Part shown: piece by piece, positions 27,554 through 39,496 of the stretch
Layout: each line of letters opens with the position of its first letter
How positions within the stretch are numbered: the stretch's first letter is position 1
DNA from: Xanthomonas campestris pv. badrii
GTDB taxonomy: Bacteria > Pseudomonadota > Gammaproteobacteria > Xanthomonadales > Xanthomonadaceae
Direction: 5' to 3'
Assembly: GCF_012848175.1 (NCBI RefSeq)
Contig: NZ_CP051651.1
Location: 1,426,001-1,490,000 of the forward strand
Length of the DNA: 64,000 bases
The notes under the pieces: generated by a model
Databases searched by the model: none
Seen by the model: only the letters and a program-made list of their open reading frames with translations
What the model was told of the DNA's origin: nothing
Translations under genes and position numbers: made by a program

Positions 27554-28864
27554 ATGGTTTCCCTTTCCACGCAATCCACTGTGCCAAGCGGCAACAAGGC
27601 GCCCGTCAACAACGGCGTCGCGTTGTCGGTGGTCACCACGATCTTCTTCATGTGGGGCTTTCTCACCTGCCTCAACGACATCCTGATTCCGCATTTGAAG
27701 TCGGTGTTCGAGCTCAACTTCGCGCAGGCGATGCTGGTGCAGTTCACCTTCTTCGGTGCGTATTTCCTGATGTCGCTGCCGGCCGGTTGGCTGGTGAACC
27801 GATTGGGCTACAAGCAGGGCATCGTGGCCGGGCTGGCAGTGGCGGCGGTTGGCGCGCTGGGCTTCTGGCCGGCGGCGGAGTTGCGCGTCTACGGCGCCTT
27901 CCTGGGCGCGCTGTTCGTGCTGGCCACCGGCATCACCATCCTGCAGGTGGCGGCCAATCCCTACGTTGCGTTGCTGGGTCCGGAGCGCAGTGCCTCCAGC
28001 CGGCTGACCCTGGCGCAGGCGCTCAATTCCCTAGGCACCGCGATCGCGCCGTTGCTGGGCGGCTGGTTGATCCTGTCCAACACGGTGATGAGCAGCGACG
28101 CGCTGAAGGCGCTGCCTGAACCCGAGCAGCTCGCCTACCGCGTGCAGGAAGCGCAGGCGGTGCAGGGCCCGTACATCGGCCTGGGCGTGGTGCTGTTCCT
28201 GCTGGCGATCTTCGTGTTCCTGTTCCGCCTGCCGGCATTGACCGACTCTGGCGCGCAGAAGGAAGAAAGCAGGCATTCGCTGCTGGATGCGCTGCGCCAC
28301 CCGCATGTGCGCTTCGGTGTGCTGGCGATCTTCTTTTATGTGGGTGCGGAAGTGGCGATCGGCAGCCTGATGGTCAATTACTTCTCGTTGCCGGAGATCG
28401 GCGGATTCACCGAGCGTGAGGCGACCAAGTACGTGTCGGCCTACTGGACGCTGGCAATGATCGGCCGCTTCATCGGCTCGGCGCTGCTGGCCAAGCTCTC
28501 GCCGCGCGTGCTGCTGTCGGTGTTCGCAGCCATCAATGCACTGTTCCTGGGGCTGACCATGGCCAGCGGCGGCATGCTGGCGGTGTATGCGCTGGTGGCG
28601 ATCGGGCTGTTCAATTCCATCATGTTCCCGACCATCTTCACTCTGGGCATCGAGCGCCTGGGCGCATTGACCGGCCGCGCCTCCAGCCTGCTGATCATGG
28701 CCATCGTGGGCGGCGCGATCGTGCCATACCTGCAGGGCCTGCTGGCCGATCGCATCGGCCTGCATGAGTCGTTCGTGCTGCCGCTGGTGTGCTACCTGTA
28801 CATCGTGTTCTACGGCATCTGGGGCTCGCGCCTGCGTGGCGCCCTGGCGGAGGCACGCGCATGA
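27554..28864 (+). CDS. gluP: Sugar/H+ symporter of the FucP/GluP type
   Basis: A 436-residue MFS transporter with about 12 membrane segments. FFMWGFLTCLNDILIPHLKSVFEL is the typical first segment of FucP/GluP proteins, with FFGAYFLMSLPAGWLVNRLGYKQG next. A cytoplasmic loop (SGAQKEESRHSLLDALRHPHVRFG) divides the halves. The substrate, fucose, glucose or mannose, cannot be read from sequence; downstream fructokinase and AGE isomerase favour mannose or a related hexose. The downstream kinase gene overlaps by ATGA. Confidence 0.88.
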   Translation: MVSLSTQSTVPSGNKAPVNNGVALSVVTTIFFMWGFLTCLNDILIPHLKSVFELNFAQAMLVQFTFFGAYFLMSLPAGWLVNRLGYKQGIVAGLAVAAVGALGFWPAAELRVYGAFLGALFVLATGITILQVAANPYVALLGPERSASSRLTLAQALNSLGTAIAPLLGGWLILSNTVMSSDALKALPEPEQLAYRVQEAQAVQGPYIGLGVVLFLLAIFVFLFRLPALTDSGAQKEESRHSLLDALRHPHVRFGVLAIFFYVGAEVAIGSLMVNYFSLPEIGGFTEREATKYVSAYWTLAMIGRFIGSALLAKLSPRVLLSVFAAINALFLGLTMASGGMLAVYALVAIGLFNSIMFPTIFTLGIERLGALTGRASSLLIMAIVGGAIVPYLQGLLADRIGLHESFVLPLVCYLYIVFYGIWGSRLRGALAEARA

Positions 28865-29847
28865 GTGCGGTCAGGAATCAGGTGATCTGCTTCGGTGAAG
28901 CCTTGATCGACATGCTGGCCTTGCCGCAGGCCGCCGGCGACGATGCGCGTACCTTCGCGCAATACGCCGGCGGTGCGCCGGCCAACGTGGCGGTGGCAGT
29001 GGCCAAGCTCGGCGGTGCGGCGCATTTTGTCGGCATGCTGGGCCGCGACATGTTTGGCGACTTCCTGCTGCAGAGCCTGCAGCAGGCCGGCGTGGCCACC
29101 GACGGCATCGTGCGCACCGACCAGGCCAAGACCGCGCTGGCGTTCGTCGCACTCGATGCCGCTGGCGAGCGCAGTTTCAGCTTCTACCGGCCGCCGGCGG
29201 CGGACCTGCTGTTCCGTGCCGAACATTTCGCCGCCGACGGCTTCGCGCAGGCAGCGGTGCTGCACGTGTGCTCCAACAGCATGACCGAGCCGGAGATCGC
29301 GCAATGCACGCTCGATGGCATGCGCCGCGCGCGCGCTGCCGGCGCCATCGTCAGCCTGGATCTCAACCTGCGCCCGATGCTGTGGCCGCAGGACGTGAAC
29401 CCGGCGCCGGTGCTGTGGGAGGCGCTGGCCCTGGCCGATGTGGTCAAGCTTTCGCGCGAAGAACTCGACTATCTGGCCGGCACCTTGAATGCCGACGCTG
29501 GCGCGGTGACGCAGAAGCTGTGGCAGGGGCAGGCGCGTTGGCTGCTGGTCACCGACGGCGGTGGCCCGGTGCATTGGCGCACGCGTACCGATACCGGCCA
29601 GGTGCCAACCTTCGATGTGCAGGTGCGCGACAGCACTGCGGCAGGCGATGCCTTCGTCGGCGGCCTGCTGTACCAGCTGGCAGCGCGTGCAATTGCGCTC
29701 GAGCAGCTGTGCGGCGACCCCACGACGATGGCCGAGGTGATCCGCTTCGCCGCCGCGGTCGGTGCGTTGGCGGTGACGCGCAAGGGCGCGTTTGCAGCGA
29801 TGCCCGGCATCGATGACGTCCATACCCTGATCCAGGAACAAGCATGA
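28861..29847 (+). CDS. PfkB-family fructokinase
   Basis: A 328-residue sugar kinase. The substrate-binding start is ICFGEALIDMLALPQ, followed by the conserved YAGGAPANVAVAVAKLGG. The ATP/anion hole near the C-terminus is VRDSTAAGDAFVGGLLYQL, a DTxGAGD variant with Ala for the first Gly, and Asp there is the catalytic base. It probably phosphorylates fructose produced by the downstream isomerase, giving fructose-6-phosphate. Coupled by 4-bp overlaps on both sides. Confidence 0.88.
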   Translation: MSAVRNQVICFGEALIDMLALPQAAGDDARTFAQYAGGAPANVAVAVAKLGGAAHFVGMLGRDMFGDFLLQSLQQAGVATDGIVRTDQAKTALAFVALDAAGERSFSFYRPPAADLLFRAEHFAADGFAQAAVLHVCSNSMTEPEIAQCTLDGMRRARAAGAIVSLDLNLRPMLWPQDVNPAPVLWEALALADVVKLSREELDYLAGTLNADAGAVTQKLWQGQARWLLVTDGGGPVHWRTRTDTGQVPTFDVQVRDSTAAGDAFVGGLLYQLAARAIALEQLCGDPTTMAEVIRFAAAVGALAVTRKGAFAAMPGIDDVHTLIQEQA

Positions 29848-31049
29848 GCCCGTTGCCCGCTTCCCCCGCGCCCGATTTCCGTTCGGCCGACGTCCTGCGC
29901 CAGCACATCGCCGACACCATGGCGTTCTACCACCCGCGCGCGATCGATCCAGCCGGTGGCTTCTTCCAGTATTTCAAGGATGACGGCAGCATCTACGATG
30001 CCGGCCACCGGCATCTGGTGAGCAGCACGCGCTTCGTCTTCAACTACGCAATGGCCTACCGCGAGTTCGGCAATGCCGAGTACCTGGAGGCAGTGCGCCA
30101 CGGCCTGGATTACTTGCGCAACGTGCATCGCAACGCCGCCACCGGCGGTTATGCGTGGACCTTGCGCGATGGCGTCGTGGAAGACGACATGAACCACTGC
30201 TACGGCGTGGCCTTCGTGCTGCTGGCGTATTCGTGCGGGCTGAAGGCCGGTATCGCCGAGGCGCGTGCGTGGATGGACGAAACCTGGCAGCTGCTGGAGA
30301 AATACTTCTGGGAGCCGGAATTCGGCTTGTACCGCGATGAAGCCGATGCCCAGTTCACCTTCACCACGTACCGCGGCCAGAACGCCAACATGCACATGTG
30401 CGAGGCGATGATCGCCGCGTACGAAGCCAGTGGCGAGCAGCGCTACCTCGATCGTGCGCTGCAGCTGGCCGATCACATGACCCGGCGCCAGGCGGCCAAG
30501 GCCGATGGCCTGGTGTGGGAGCATTACGACCGGCAGTGGAACATCGATTGGGACTACAACCGCGACAATCCCAAGCATCTGTTCCGGCCTTGGGGCTTCC
30601 AGCCGGGCCACCAGACCGAATGGGCCAAGCTGCTGATGCTGCTGGATCGCTATGCGCCCACGGACTGGTTGTTGCCGACGGCGCAGCATCTGTTCGATGT
30701 GGCGGTAGAGCGCTCCTGGGATGCGCAGCGCGGCGGGCTGTATTACGGCTTCGCGCCGGATGGGCAGGTGTGCGACGACGACAAGTATTTCTGGGTGCAG
30801 GCCGAATCGCTGGCCGCCGCTGCCTTGCTCGCTCAACGCAGCGGCGATGCGCGCTATTGGCAGTGGTACGACAAGCTGTGGGACTACTCCTGGACACACA
30901 TGATCGACCACCGTTACGGTGCGTGGTATCGCATCCTGGATGCGGACAACCGCAAGTACAGCGACGAGAAGAGCCCGGCCGGCAAGACCGACTACCACAC
31001 CATGGGCGCGTGCTACGAAGTGTTGAACGTGTTGCGGCCGGCAGCGTGA
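29844..31049 (+). CDS. AGE-family sugar isomerase/epimerase (probable mannose isomerase)
   Basis: A 401-residue alpha/alpha-barrel protein of the N-acylglucosamine 2-epimerase family. Conserved stretches include HLVSSTRFVFNYAMAYREFG, the catalytic-His region GFQPGHQTEWAKLLMLLDRY and TDYHTMGACYEVL. In this operon context, with a sugar symporter and fructokinase, mannose-to-fructose isomerisation is the likeliest reaction; cellobiose epimerase or YihS-like activity are alternatives. The start ATG overlaps the fructokinase stop by 4 bp, and it is the last gene of the operon. Confidence 0.85.
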   Translation: MSPLPASPAPDFRSADVLRQHIADTMAFYHPRAIDPAGGFFQYFKDDGSIYDAGHRHLVSSTRFVFNYAMAYREFGNAEYLEAVRHGLDYLRNVHRNAATGGYAWTLRDGVVEDDMNHCYGVAFVLLAYSCGLKAGIAEARAWMDETWQLLEKYFWEPEFGLYRDEADAQFTFTTYRGQNANMHMCEAMIAAYEASGEQRYLDRALQLADHMTRRQAAKADGLVWEHYDRQWNIDWDYNRDNPKHLFRPWGFQPGHQTEWAKLLMLLDRYAPTDWLLPTAQHLFDVAVERSWDAQRGGLYYGFAPDGQVCDDDKYFWVQAESLAAAALLAQRSGDARYWQWYDKLWDYSWTHMIDHRYGAWYRILDADNRKYSDEKSPAGKTDYHTMGACYEVLNVLRPAA

Positions 31050-31062
31050 TACGGCTGTGACA

Positions 31063-31164
31063 GGGCGCGGCCGTCCCTATGCGGCCGCGCCCTGATGTGG
31101 GAGCGCAGCCGGGCGCGATGAGGCTTTATCGGTAAAGCCCTTTCGCGCCCGGGTGCGTGCCTAC
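31063..31164. repeat. Hairpin plus inverted REP-like doublet between convergent genes
   Basis: GGGCGCGGCCG (31063-31073) and its complement at 31082-31092 form an 11-bp stem 14 bp after the AGE gene. Next, two REP-like units face each other: GTGGGAGCGCAGCCGGGCGC from 31097 and, on the other strand from 31164, GTAGGCACGCACCCGGGCGC. Their shared core CCGGGCGCGA makes a 10-bp stem at 31109-31152. Units with GTGG/GTAG heads are of the type mobilised by RAYT transposases in Pseudomonas and Stenotrophomonas. Located between convergent transcripts. Confidence 0.75.
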
Positions 31165-31202
31165 GTTGGTTTGCTGGTGCCTGCGATGATGGCGGGCCGC
31201 TG

Positions 31203-33956
<2,754 letters not shown>

Positions 33957-34041
33957 GCAGGGCTCTGCTGGACGGTGACGGCGCGGTGGGTCTTGGCGGG
34001 GTGGTGCTTAGGGCAGGAAGATGTGGCGCGATGAAATGCGG

Positions 34042-34247
34042 CCCTCATCCGGCGCTGCGCGCCACCTTCTCCCGCGGGCGGGAGAAGGGCAATTCCCTGC
34101 GCACGGCGCGTATGTGTGGCAAGCCAAGTCATGCGCCGTCCTTCTCCCGCCTGCGAAGGATGCGCACGGCGCGTCCTAGTGGCAGCCCAAGCGCCGCGCA
34201 GTCCTTCTCCCGCCAGCGGGAGAAGGTGCCCGAAGGGCGGATGAGGG
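34042..34247. repeat. MITE-like inverted repeat between metH2 and metH1
   Basis: The plus strand reads CCCTCATCCGGCG...CACCTTCTCCCG from 34042 and the complement (...AGAAGGTGCCCGAAGGGCGGATGAGGG) up to 34247. Each arm also contains an internal hairpin (TTCTCCCG / CGGGAGAA), and a third partial CTTCTCCCG unit lies in between. This CCCTCATCCG/CTTCTCCCG repeat is common between genes in Xanthomonas and related bacteria. No coding capacity. It fills most of the 304-bp gap between the two halves of methionine synthase. Confidence 0.75.
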
Positions 34248-34260
34248 CGCACTTGCCGCA

Positions 34261-35400
34261 TCACGCCGCCAACTCCTGCGCGCCAGGCAATTGCCGCGGC
34301 GGCAGATCGGCCACCGCGTCGGCGATGGCGCGGATATGGTCCGGCGAGGTGCCGCAGCACCCGCCGACCAGATTGAGCAGGCCGGCCTGGGCGAACTCGC
34401 GCAGCGTGGCCGCCATTTCTTCCGGGGTTTCGTCGTATTCGCCAAAGGCATTGGGCAGGCCGGCATTCGGATGCGCGCTGACGTAGCCGTCGGCGATCTG
34501 CGCCAGGGTCTCCACGTGCGGGCGCAGGTCCTTGGCGCCCAGCGCACAATTCAAACCCACCGACAGTGGCCGCCCGTGCGCCACGGAGGCGTAGAACGCT
34601 TCGGCGGTCTGCCCGGACAGGGTGCGCCCGGACGCATCGGTGATGGTGCCGGAGATCATCACCGGCAGCCGTCCGCCGCGCGTTTCGAAGACTTCTTCGA
34701 TGGCGTACAGCGCGGCCTTGGCGTTGAGCGTGTCGAAGATGGTTTCCACCATCAAGGTGTCGGCGCCGCCGTCGATCAGGCCTTCGATCGCTTCGCGATA
34801 GGTCTGCCGCAGTGCGTCGAAGCTGGTATTGCGATACCCGGGATCGTTGACGTCGGGGCTGATCGAGGCCGTGCGGCTGGTCGGGCCGAGCACGCCGATC
34901 ACGAAGCGCGGCTTGTGCGGGGTCAGCGCTTCGACCGCATCGCAGCAATCGCGCGCGACCTGGGCGCCGGCCTTGTTCAACTCGTAGACCAGGTGTTCCA
35001 GGTGATAGTCGGCCTGGCTTACCGAGGTCGCGTTGAAGGTATTGGTCTCCAGCAGATCGGCACCGGCATCCAGGTAGGCGCGGTGGATGCCGGCGATGAT
35101 CTGCGGGCGCGTCAGCAGCAGCAGGTCGTTGTTGCCCTTCAGGTCATGCCCTTCCGGCGCGTGTGCGTGATCGCACCCCGGCCCATGCACGTGCGCGCTG
35201 TCGTAGCCGTCGGCAAAGCGCGTGCCGCGGTAATCCGCCTCCTGCAGGTCGTGGCGCTGGATCATGGTGCCCATCGCGCCATCGATGATGAGGATGCGCT
35301 CGGCCAGCGCGGCAGTCAGCCTGGCGGCACGCTCCGGATGCAGCCACGGCAATGCAAACGGGATTGGGGATTCGGAATTGGGGATACGCGCGTGCGTCAT
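34261..35400 (-). CDS. metH: Methionine synthase, homocysteine-binding (Zn) part
   Basis: A 379-residue homocysteine S-methyltransferase domain: [13 protein letters not shown] starts the barrel, and the zinc-binding cysteines lie in [12 protein letters not shown] and [12 protein letters not shown]. It equals the first about 330 residues of E. coli MetH plus an extra N-terminus. The leader [19 protein letters not shown] includes translated heptad repeat (IPNSESPIP). The ATG at 35400 overlaps the stop of the ArsR-methyltransferase gene (ATGA) and has GGAG nine bases upstream, so translation from here is likely. The pterin and cobalamin parts are in metH2, 304 bp downstream. Confidence 0.93.
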   Translation of the reverse strand: MTHARIPNSESPIPFALPWLHPERAARLTAALAERILIIDGAMGTMIQRHDLQEADYRGTRFADGYDSAHVHGPGCDHAHAPEGHDLKGNNDLLLLTRPQIIAGIHRAYLDAGADLLETNTFNATSVSQADYHLEHLVYELNKAGAQVARDCCDAVEALTPHKPRFVIGVLGPTSRTASISPDVNDPGYRNTSFDALRQTYREAIEGLIDGGADTLMVETIFDTLNAKAALYAIEEVFETRGGRLPVMISGTITDASGRTLSGQTAEAFYASVAHGRPLSVGLNCALGAKDLRPHVETLAQIADGYVSAHPNAGLPNAFGEYDETPEEMAATLREFAQAGLLNLVGGCCGTSPDHIRAIADAVADLPPRQLPGAQELAA

Positions 35401-35468
35401 GGTTCGGTTCTCCGTGCAGCGGTGTCTGTGTTTTCCACCAATCCCGAATCCCGACTCCCCAATCCCGG
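35359..35468. repeat. Inverted heptad-repeat pair at the ArsR-MT/metH1 junction, copy 4
   Basis: G-rich units at 35359-35385 encode the N-terminal tail of MetH1; C-rich units at 35438-35468 encode the C-terminal tail of the ArsR-methyltransferase (GLGSRDSGL). The ATGA coupling site lies between the arms, so the stop and start codons may sit in the loop of an mRNA hairpin. Confidence 0.85.
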
Positions 35469-36392
35469 CTTCACAGCAATCAACGAGATCACCTCGAAAT
35501 GCGGCGGCCGCTTTTCGCGCGTCACCGTCTCCAGGCTGGACACCTCCAGCCCGGCCTTCTCGACAAATCTGCGCAATTCCTTGGCGGCAAAACCCAGGTT
35601 GACGTGGCCATAGGCATGCACGGCCGCGCGATGTTCGTGTTTGGCCAGGCTGCACAGCAGCAGCCGGCCGCCGGGGCGCAGCACGCGCGCCGATTCGGCC
35701 ACGGCCTGCGCCGGCTTTGCGGCATAGGTGAGTGCATGCATCAACACCACCAGGTCGAAGCTGGCATCGGGGAACGGCAGTGCATGCATGTCGCCCTCGC
35801 GCACTTCCACGTTGCGCAGCTTGCGCAGACGCTCGCTGGCGGCGGCCACCACGCGCGCACTGGTGTCGATGCAGATGTAGCGGGTGGCGTGCGGGGCCAC
35901 CAGTTCGGCCAGCACGCCATCGCCGGAGGCGATGTCCAGCACGTCGCCGGTTTCCAGCAGGGGCAGCGCGGTGCGCGCCAACGCTTCCCAGGTGCGCCCG
36001 GGGGAGTAGTGGCGCTCCATGTCGCCGGCCACCGAATCGGCCCAATTCTGGTCGGCGGCGCGGTTGGCGAGCACGGCGGCCACGCGCTCGGCATCCTGGC
36101 GTAGCAGCGGATCGTCGCTGCCGGTGCTCAGCGCCAGCCACAGCGCCCGTTGCGCCGGGTCCAGCGACACTTCGTCGAAGCGGTAGTACGCGGACACGCC
36201 GGCGCGGCGGTCGCGCACCAGCCCGGCTTCTTTGAGCTTGGCCAGGTGGGTGGACACCCGCGGCTGGGCCAGGCGGGTGATGGCCGACAGCTCGGCCACG
36301 GTGAGTTCTTCCTGTTCCAGCAGGGCCAGCAGGCGGACACGGGTGGCGTCGGCGAATACTTTCAGGCGGGCCGACCAGTCTTCCAGATCCAT
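35397..36392 (-). CDS. ArsR-family regulator fused to a SAM-dependent methyltransferase domain
   Basis: A 331-residue two-domain protein. Residues about 1-95 are an ArsR winged helix ([50 protein letters not shown]); no metal-binding CxC is present. Residues about 145-290 are a class I methyltransferase: [15 protein letters not shown] is motif I, then [12 protein letters not shown] and [18 protein letters not shown]. The protein precedes metH1 with ATGA coupling. It is likely a sensor of S-adenosyl-methionine or -homocysteine that controls methionine recycling, in the manner of SahR. Whether the methyltransferase domain is catalytic is unknown. The last about 20 residues come from a heptad repeat. 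The ATG at 36392 is preferred; an upstream start would run through the palindrome. Confidence 0.85.
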   Translation of the reverse strand: MDLEDWSARLKVFADATRVRLLALLEQEELTVAELSAITRLAQPRVSTHLAKLKEAGLVRDRRAGVSAYYRFDEVSLDPAQRALWLALSTGSDDPLLRQDAERVAAVLANRAADQNWADSVAGDMERHYSPGRTWEALARTALPLLETGDVLDIASGDGVLAELVAPHATRYICIDTSARVVAAASERLRKLRNVEVREGDMHALPFPDASFDLVVLMHALTYAAKPAQAVAESARVLRPGGRLLLCSLAKHEHRAAVHAYGHVNLGFAAKELRRFVEKAGLEVSSLETVTREKRPPHFEVISLIAVKPGLGSRDSGLVENTDTAARRTEP

Positions 36393-36393
36393 G

Positions 36394-36423
36394 AATATCT
36401 CTATATCGCGATATGGAGATATT
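36394..36423. promoter_or_regulatory. 30-bp palindromic operator before the ArsR-MT/metH operon
   Basis: The half AATATCTCTATATCG (36394-36408) and the complement of 36409-36423 (AATATCTCCATATCG) differ at one base only. The centre reads CGCG within ATATCGCGATAT. It begins two bases upstream of the ArsR-MT start codon, so repressor bound here would cover the start region of the met operon. The divergent acyl-CoA dehydrogenase gene begins about 90 bp away. Confidence 0.8.
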
Positions 36424-36515
36424 TTCGGCCGGGCAGGGGATGGGGTCAACTACATACGCATGCGAATGGTTGTGGCTACAATGGGCGCACAGCCAATACC
36501 CGGGAGGGGTCGAAC

Positions 36516-37664
36516 GTGGATTTCAGCTTTACCGAAGAACAACTGATGATCCAGGACGTGGCCCGCCGGATCGGCCAGGAAAAGATCGCCCCCAGCGCCG
36601 AGCAGTTCGATCGCAGCGGCGAATTTCCGCTGGAGAACATCCAGCTGCTGGGTGAGAACGGTCTGATGGGCATCGAGGTGCCGGCCGAGTACGGCGGTGC
36701 CGGTATGGACCCGATCAGCTATGCATTGGCGATGATCGAGATCGCCGCCGCCGACGGCGCGCATTCCACCATCATGTCGGTCAACAACTCGCTGTTCTGC
36801 ACCGGCATCCTGAAGAACGGCACCGAAGCGCAGAAGCAGCGCTACGTGCGCGCGATTGCCGAAGGTACCCACATCGGCGCCTTCGCACTGACCGAGCCGC
36901 AGTCCGGCTCCGATGCCTCGGCAATGCGGTGCCGCGCGGTCAAGCAGGGCGATGGCAGCTTCGTCATCAACGGCAAGAAGAGCTGGATCACCTCCGGCCC
37001 GGTGGCCAGGTACATCGTGCTGTTCGCGGTGACCGAGCCGGACAAGGGCTCGCGCGGCATCACCGCGTTCATGGTCGATACCGAGCGCGCCGGCTTCCAT
37101 CGCGGCAAGACCGAGCCCAAGCTGGGCATCCGTGCCTCGGCCACCTGCGAGATCGAGTTCGCCGACTATGTGGCACAGCCGGACGAGGTGTTGGGCACCG
37201 AGGGCGAGGGTTTCAAGACCGCAATGAGCGTGCTGGATGCCGGGCGCATCGGCATTGCCTCGCAGGCGGTGGGCATCGCGCGTGCCGCCTATGAGGCCAC
37301 GCTGGCCTACGTGAAGGAGCGCAAGGCGTTCGGCGCGGCGATCGGCACCTTCCAGATGACCCAGGCCAAGATCGCCGACATGAAATGCAAGCTGGATGCG
37401 GCGCTGTTGTTGACGCTGCGCGCGGCCTGGCTCAAGGGCCAGGGGCAGAAGTTCGGCACCGAGGCGGCCGTGGCCAAGCTCACCGCGTCCGAAGCGGCGA
37501 TGTGGATCACCCACCAGGCAGTGCAGATCCACGGCGGCATGGGCTATTCGAAGGAAATGCCGCTGGAGCGTTACTTCCGCGATGCCAAGATCACCGAGAT
37601 CTACGAAGGCACCTCGGAGATTCAACGCCTGGTGATCGCGCGCGGCGAGACCGGCCTGCGCTGA
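36516..37664 (+). CDS. Acyl-CoA dehydrogenase
   Basis: A 382-residue flavoprotein that desaturates acyl-CoA. The N-terminal helical start is [18 protein letters not shown]. The FAD-binding [15 protein letters not shown] and [11 protein letters not shown] lie in the middle domain. The C-terminal [33 protein letters not shown] contains the catalytic Glu (EIYEGTSE). It most resembles short/branched-chain or butyryl-type enzymes; the substrate is not fixed. The GTG at 36516 follows CGGGAGGGG and is the clear start. Divergent from the met operon. Confidence 0.93.
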   Translation: MDFSFTEEQLMIQDVARRIGQEKIAPSAEQFDRSGEFPLENIQLLGENGLMGIEVPAEYGGAGMDPISYALAMIEIAAADGAHSTIMSVNNSLFCTGILKNGTEAQKQRYVRAIAEGTHIGAFALTEPQSGSDASAMRCRAVKQGDGSFVINGKKSWITSGPVARYIVLFAVTEPDKGSRGITAFMVDTERAGFHRGKTEPKLGIRASATCEIEFADYVAQPDEVLGTEGEGFKTAMSVLDAGRIGIASQAVGIARAAYEATLAYVKERKAFGAAIGTFQMTQAKIADMKCKLDAALLLTLRAAWLKGQGQKFGTEAAVAKLTASEAAMWITHQAVQIHGGMGYSKEMPLERYFRDAKITEIYEGTSEIQRLVIARGETGLR

Positions 37665-37812
37665 GGTCGTGAGCGCTGCGGCGTCCCGCACACTGCGGTC
37701 ACGCTGCAGCGCCCTCCGCGGTATCGAGATAGTCGAGAACAGCGACGCCAACGCTTGTCGCATGCAGCACGCGCGGACCACAATCGGCGCTTGTCCCGTG
37801 TCTGGTGCGCGC

Positions 37813-39336
37813 ATGTCCCGGTCTTCGCACGCTGCTTGGTTTCGCGTTTCGCTGTCTGGCCTTGCGCGCACGCTGTGCTGCTGGGGCATGTTGCTGGTCT
37901 GCGCCGCGGCAAGCGCGCAGACCTCTCCGCCCTCGATCGTGCCCACCGACCGTCTGCAGGAGCCCTGGTGGGCGCAGCGGCATGCACAGGTACTGGAGCA
38001 GGTGAAGCAGCATGCCAACACGCCGTTGCTGCTGATCGGCGATTCGATCACCCAGAACTACGAGAAGGCCAAGGCGCCGGACGAAGACTTCCAATCCACC
38101 TGGCAGACCTTCTACGGCAGCCGTGGCGCGCTCAACCTGGGGTTCAGCGGCGATGGCACCGAGAACGTGCTGTGGCGGCTGGCCAATGGCGAAGTGGACG
38201 GCCTGGATCCGAAGGTCGCGTTGGTGCTGATCGGCACCAACAATACCGGTCATCTCGGTCAGACCGCGGCGCAGACCCAGCTCGGCATCGATGCGGTGGT
38301 CGCGGCGATCGAGCAGAAGCTGCCGCGCACGCACATCCTGCTGCTGAGCGTACTGCCCACCGATATTTCCGCAGAGAAGTCGCGCCGCGATGCGCAGGTC
38401 AATCAGGACCTGGCGGTGCGTTACGGCGACAACCCGCGCGTGACCTATCTGGACGTGAGCACGGTCTTCCAGCGGGCGGGCAAGCTGCGGACCGAGCTGT
38501 TCTACGACACCCGCTTCCGGCCTGCCGCCGGCGCCCTGCATCCGGATACCCGGGGGCAGCGCATGCTGGCCGAGGCAATCGAACCGACCCTGGCGCGGCT
38601 GCTTGGCGAGCCGCCGGTCAGGCCGGTGGCCGAGCTCGGCCGCGATGCGGCGACGTCGTTGATGCCGGTCGATTGGCTGGAGCAGGATTCTTACGACTGG
38701 TATGCGCGCCATCATGCCGCGCTGGCGGCGGCACGCACGCTCAGGCCGGAGGTGGTGATGATCGGCGACTCGATCACCCATTTCTGGGCCGGTCCACCGC
38801 AGGCCACCCGTGTCAGTGGTCCGGAGTCCTGGCAATGGCTGTACGGCAAGCGGCCGGTGCTGAACCTGGGCTTCGGCTGGGACCGCACCCAGAACGTGCT
38901 GTGGCGCATCCGCCAGGGCGAACTCGACGGCCTGGATCCGCAATGGGTGGTGTTGCATATCGGTACCAACAATCTCACCGGCACCGCGCAGTCGCGCGCC
39001 AGCACCCCGGCCGAGGCGGCCCAGGGCGTGGAGGCGGTGGTGGCCGAGGTGCGTCGCCGCTTGCCCAACAGCAGATTGATCCTGATGCAGATCATGCCGC
39101 GCGGTTTCCGCGCCGATAGTCCGCTGCGTGCGCCGATCGCCGAGACCAATCGCCTGCTGGTCGCCCGTTTCGCCAAGGACCCGTCGGTGCGTCTGCTGGA
39201 TATCGGCCCGCAGATGCTGCAAGCCGACGGCTCCCTGCCCGAAGCCCTGATGCCCGACAGCACCCATCCCAGCGAAGCCGGCTACCGCATCTGGGCACAG
39301 GCACTGCGCGCGGCCGGCATCACGGCAACGCAATGA
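37813..39336 (+). CDS. Secreted SGNH/GDSL hydrolase with two tandem domains
   Basis: A 507-residue exported protein. The signal peptide ends near residue 35 (CAAASAQTS). Domain 1 (about 60-265) has LLLIGDSITQNY, GFSGDGTENVLWRL, VLIGTNNTG and LHPDTRGQRM. Domain 2 (about 300-505) repeats the order: VVMIGDSITHFW, GFGWDRTQNVLWRI, LHIGTNNLTG and DSTHPSEAGYRIW. Both keep the Ser, Gly, Asn and His-Asp residues of SGNH esterases. Relatives act as acetylesterases or PAF-acetylhydrolase-like enzymes; the substrate here may be an O-acetylated polysaccharide. The internal duplication is clear. The ATG at 37813 starts the signal peptide. Confidence 0.85.
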   Translation: MSRSSHAAWFRVSLSGLARTLCCWGMLLVCAAASAQTSPPSIVPTDRLQEPWWAQRHAQVLEQVKQHANTPLLLIGDSITQNYEKAKAPDEDFQSTWQTFYGSRGALNLGFSGDGTENVLWRLANGEVDGLDPKVALVLIGTNNTGHLGQTAAQTQLGIDAVVAAIEQKLPRTHILLLSVLPTDISAEKSRRDAQVNQDLAVRYGDNPRVTYLDVSTVFQRAGKLRTELFYDTRFRPAAGALHPDTRGQRMLAEAIEPTLARLLGEPPVRPVAELGRDAATSLMPVDWLEQDSYDWYARHHAALAAARTLRPEVVMIGDSITHFWAGPPQATRVSGPESWQWLYGKRPVLNLGFGWDRTQNVLWRIRQGELDGLDPQWVVLHIGTNNLTGTAQSRASTPAEAAQGVEAVVAEVRRRLPNSRLILMQIMPRGFRADSPLRAPIAETNRLLVARFAKDPSVRLLDIGPQMLQADGSLPEALMPDSTHPSEAGYRIWAQALRAAGITATQ

Positions 39337-39467
39337 CGCGGTGAGGGCAGGGGGCCTGATCATGTTGCGGGCCAGTGAGTAGGGATGACAGTGCCGCTGA
39401 TGCTGACACTGTGCGGCCGGTCATCGATCACGACACCGCAAGACTCCCGACCCCAGAAACCAGAAGA

Positions 39468-39492
39468 CCCCCGATCGCTCGGAGGCCTTTTT
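39468..39492. terminator. Bidirectional terminator between the SGNH gene and tRNA-Leu
   Basis: CCCCCGA (39468-39474), loop TCGC, TCGGAGG, then CCTTTTT on the plus strand. It ends the SGNH transcript. On the minus strand the same hairpin (with one G-U pair) lies four bases past the tRNA CCA end and can terminate the tRNA transcript. Confidence 0.75.
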
Positions 39493-39496
39493 AAAC

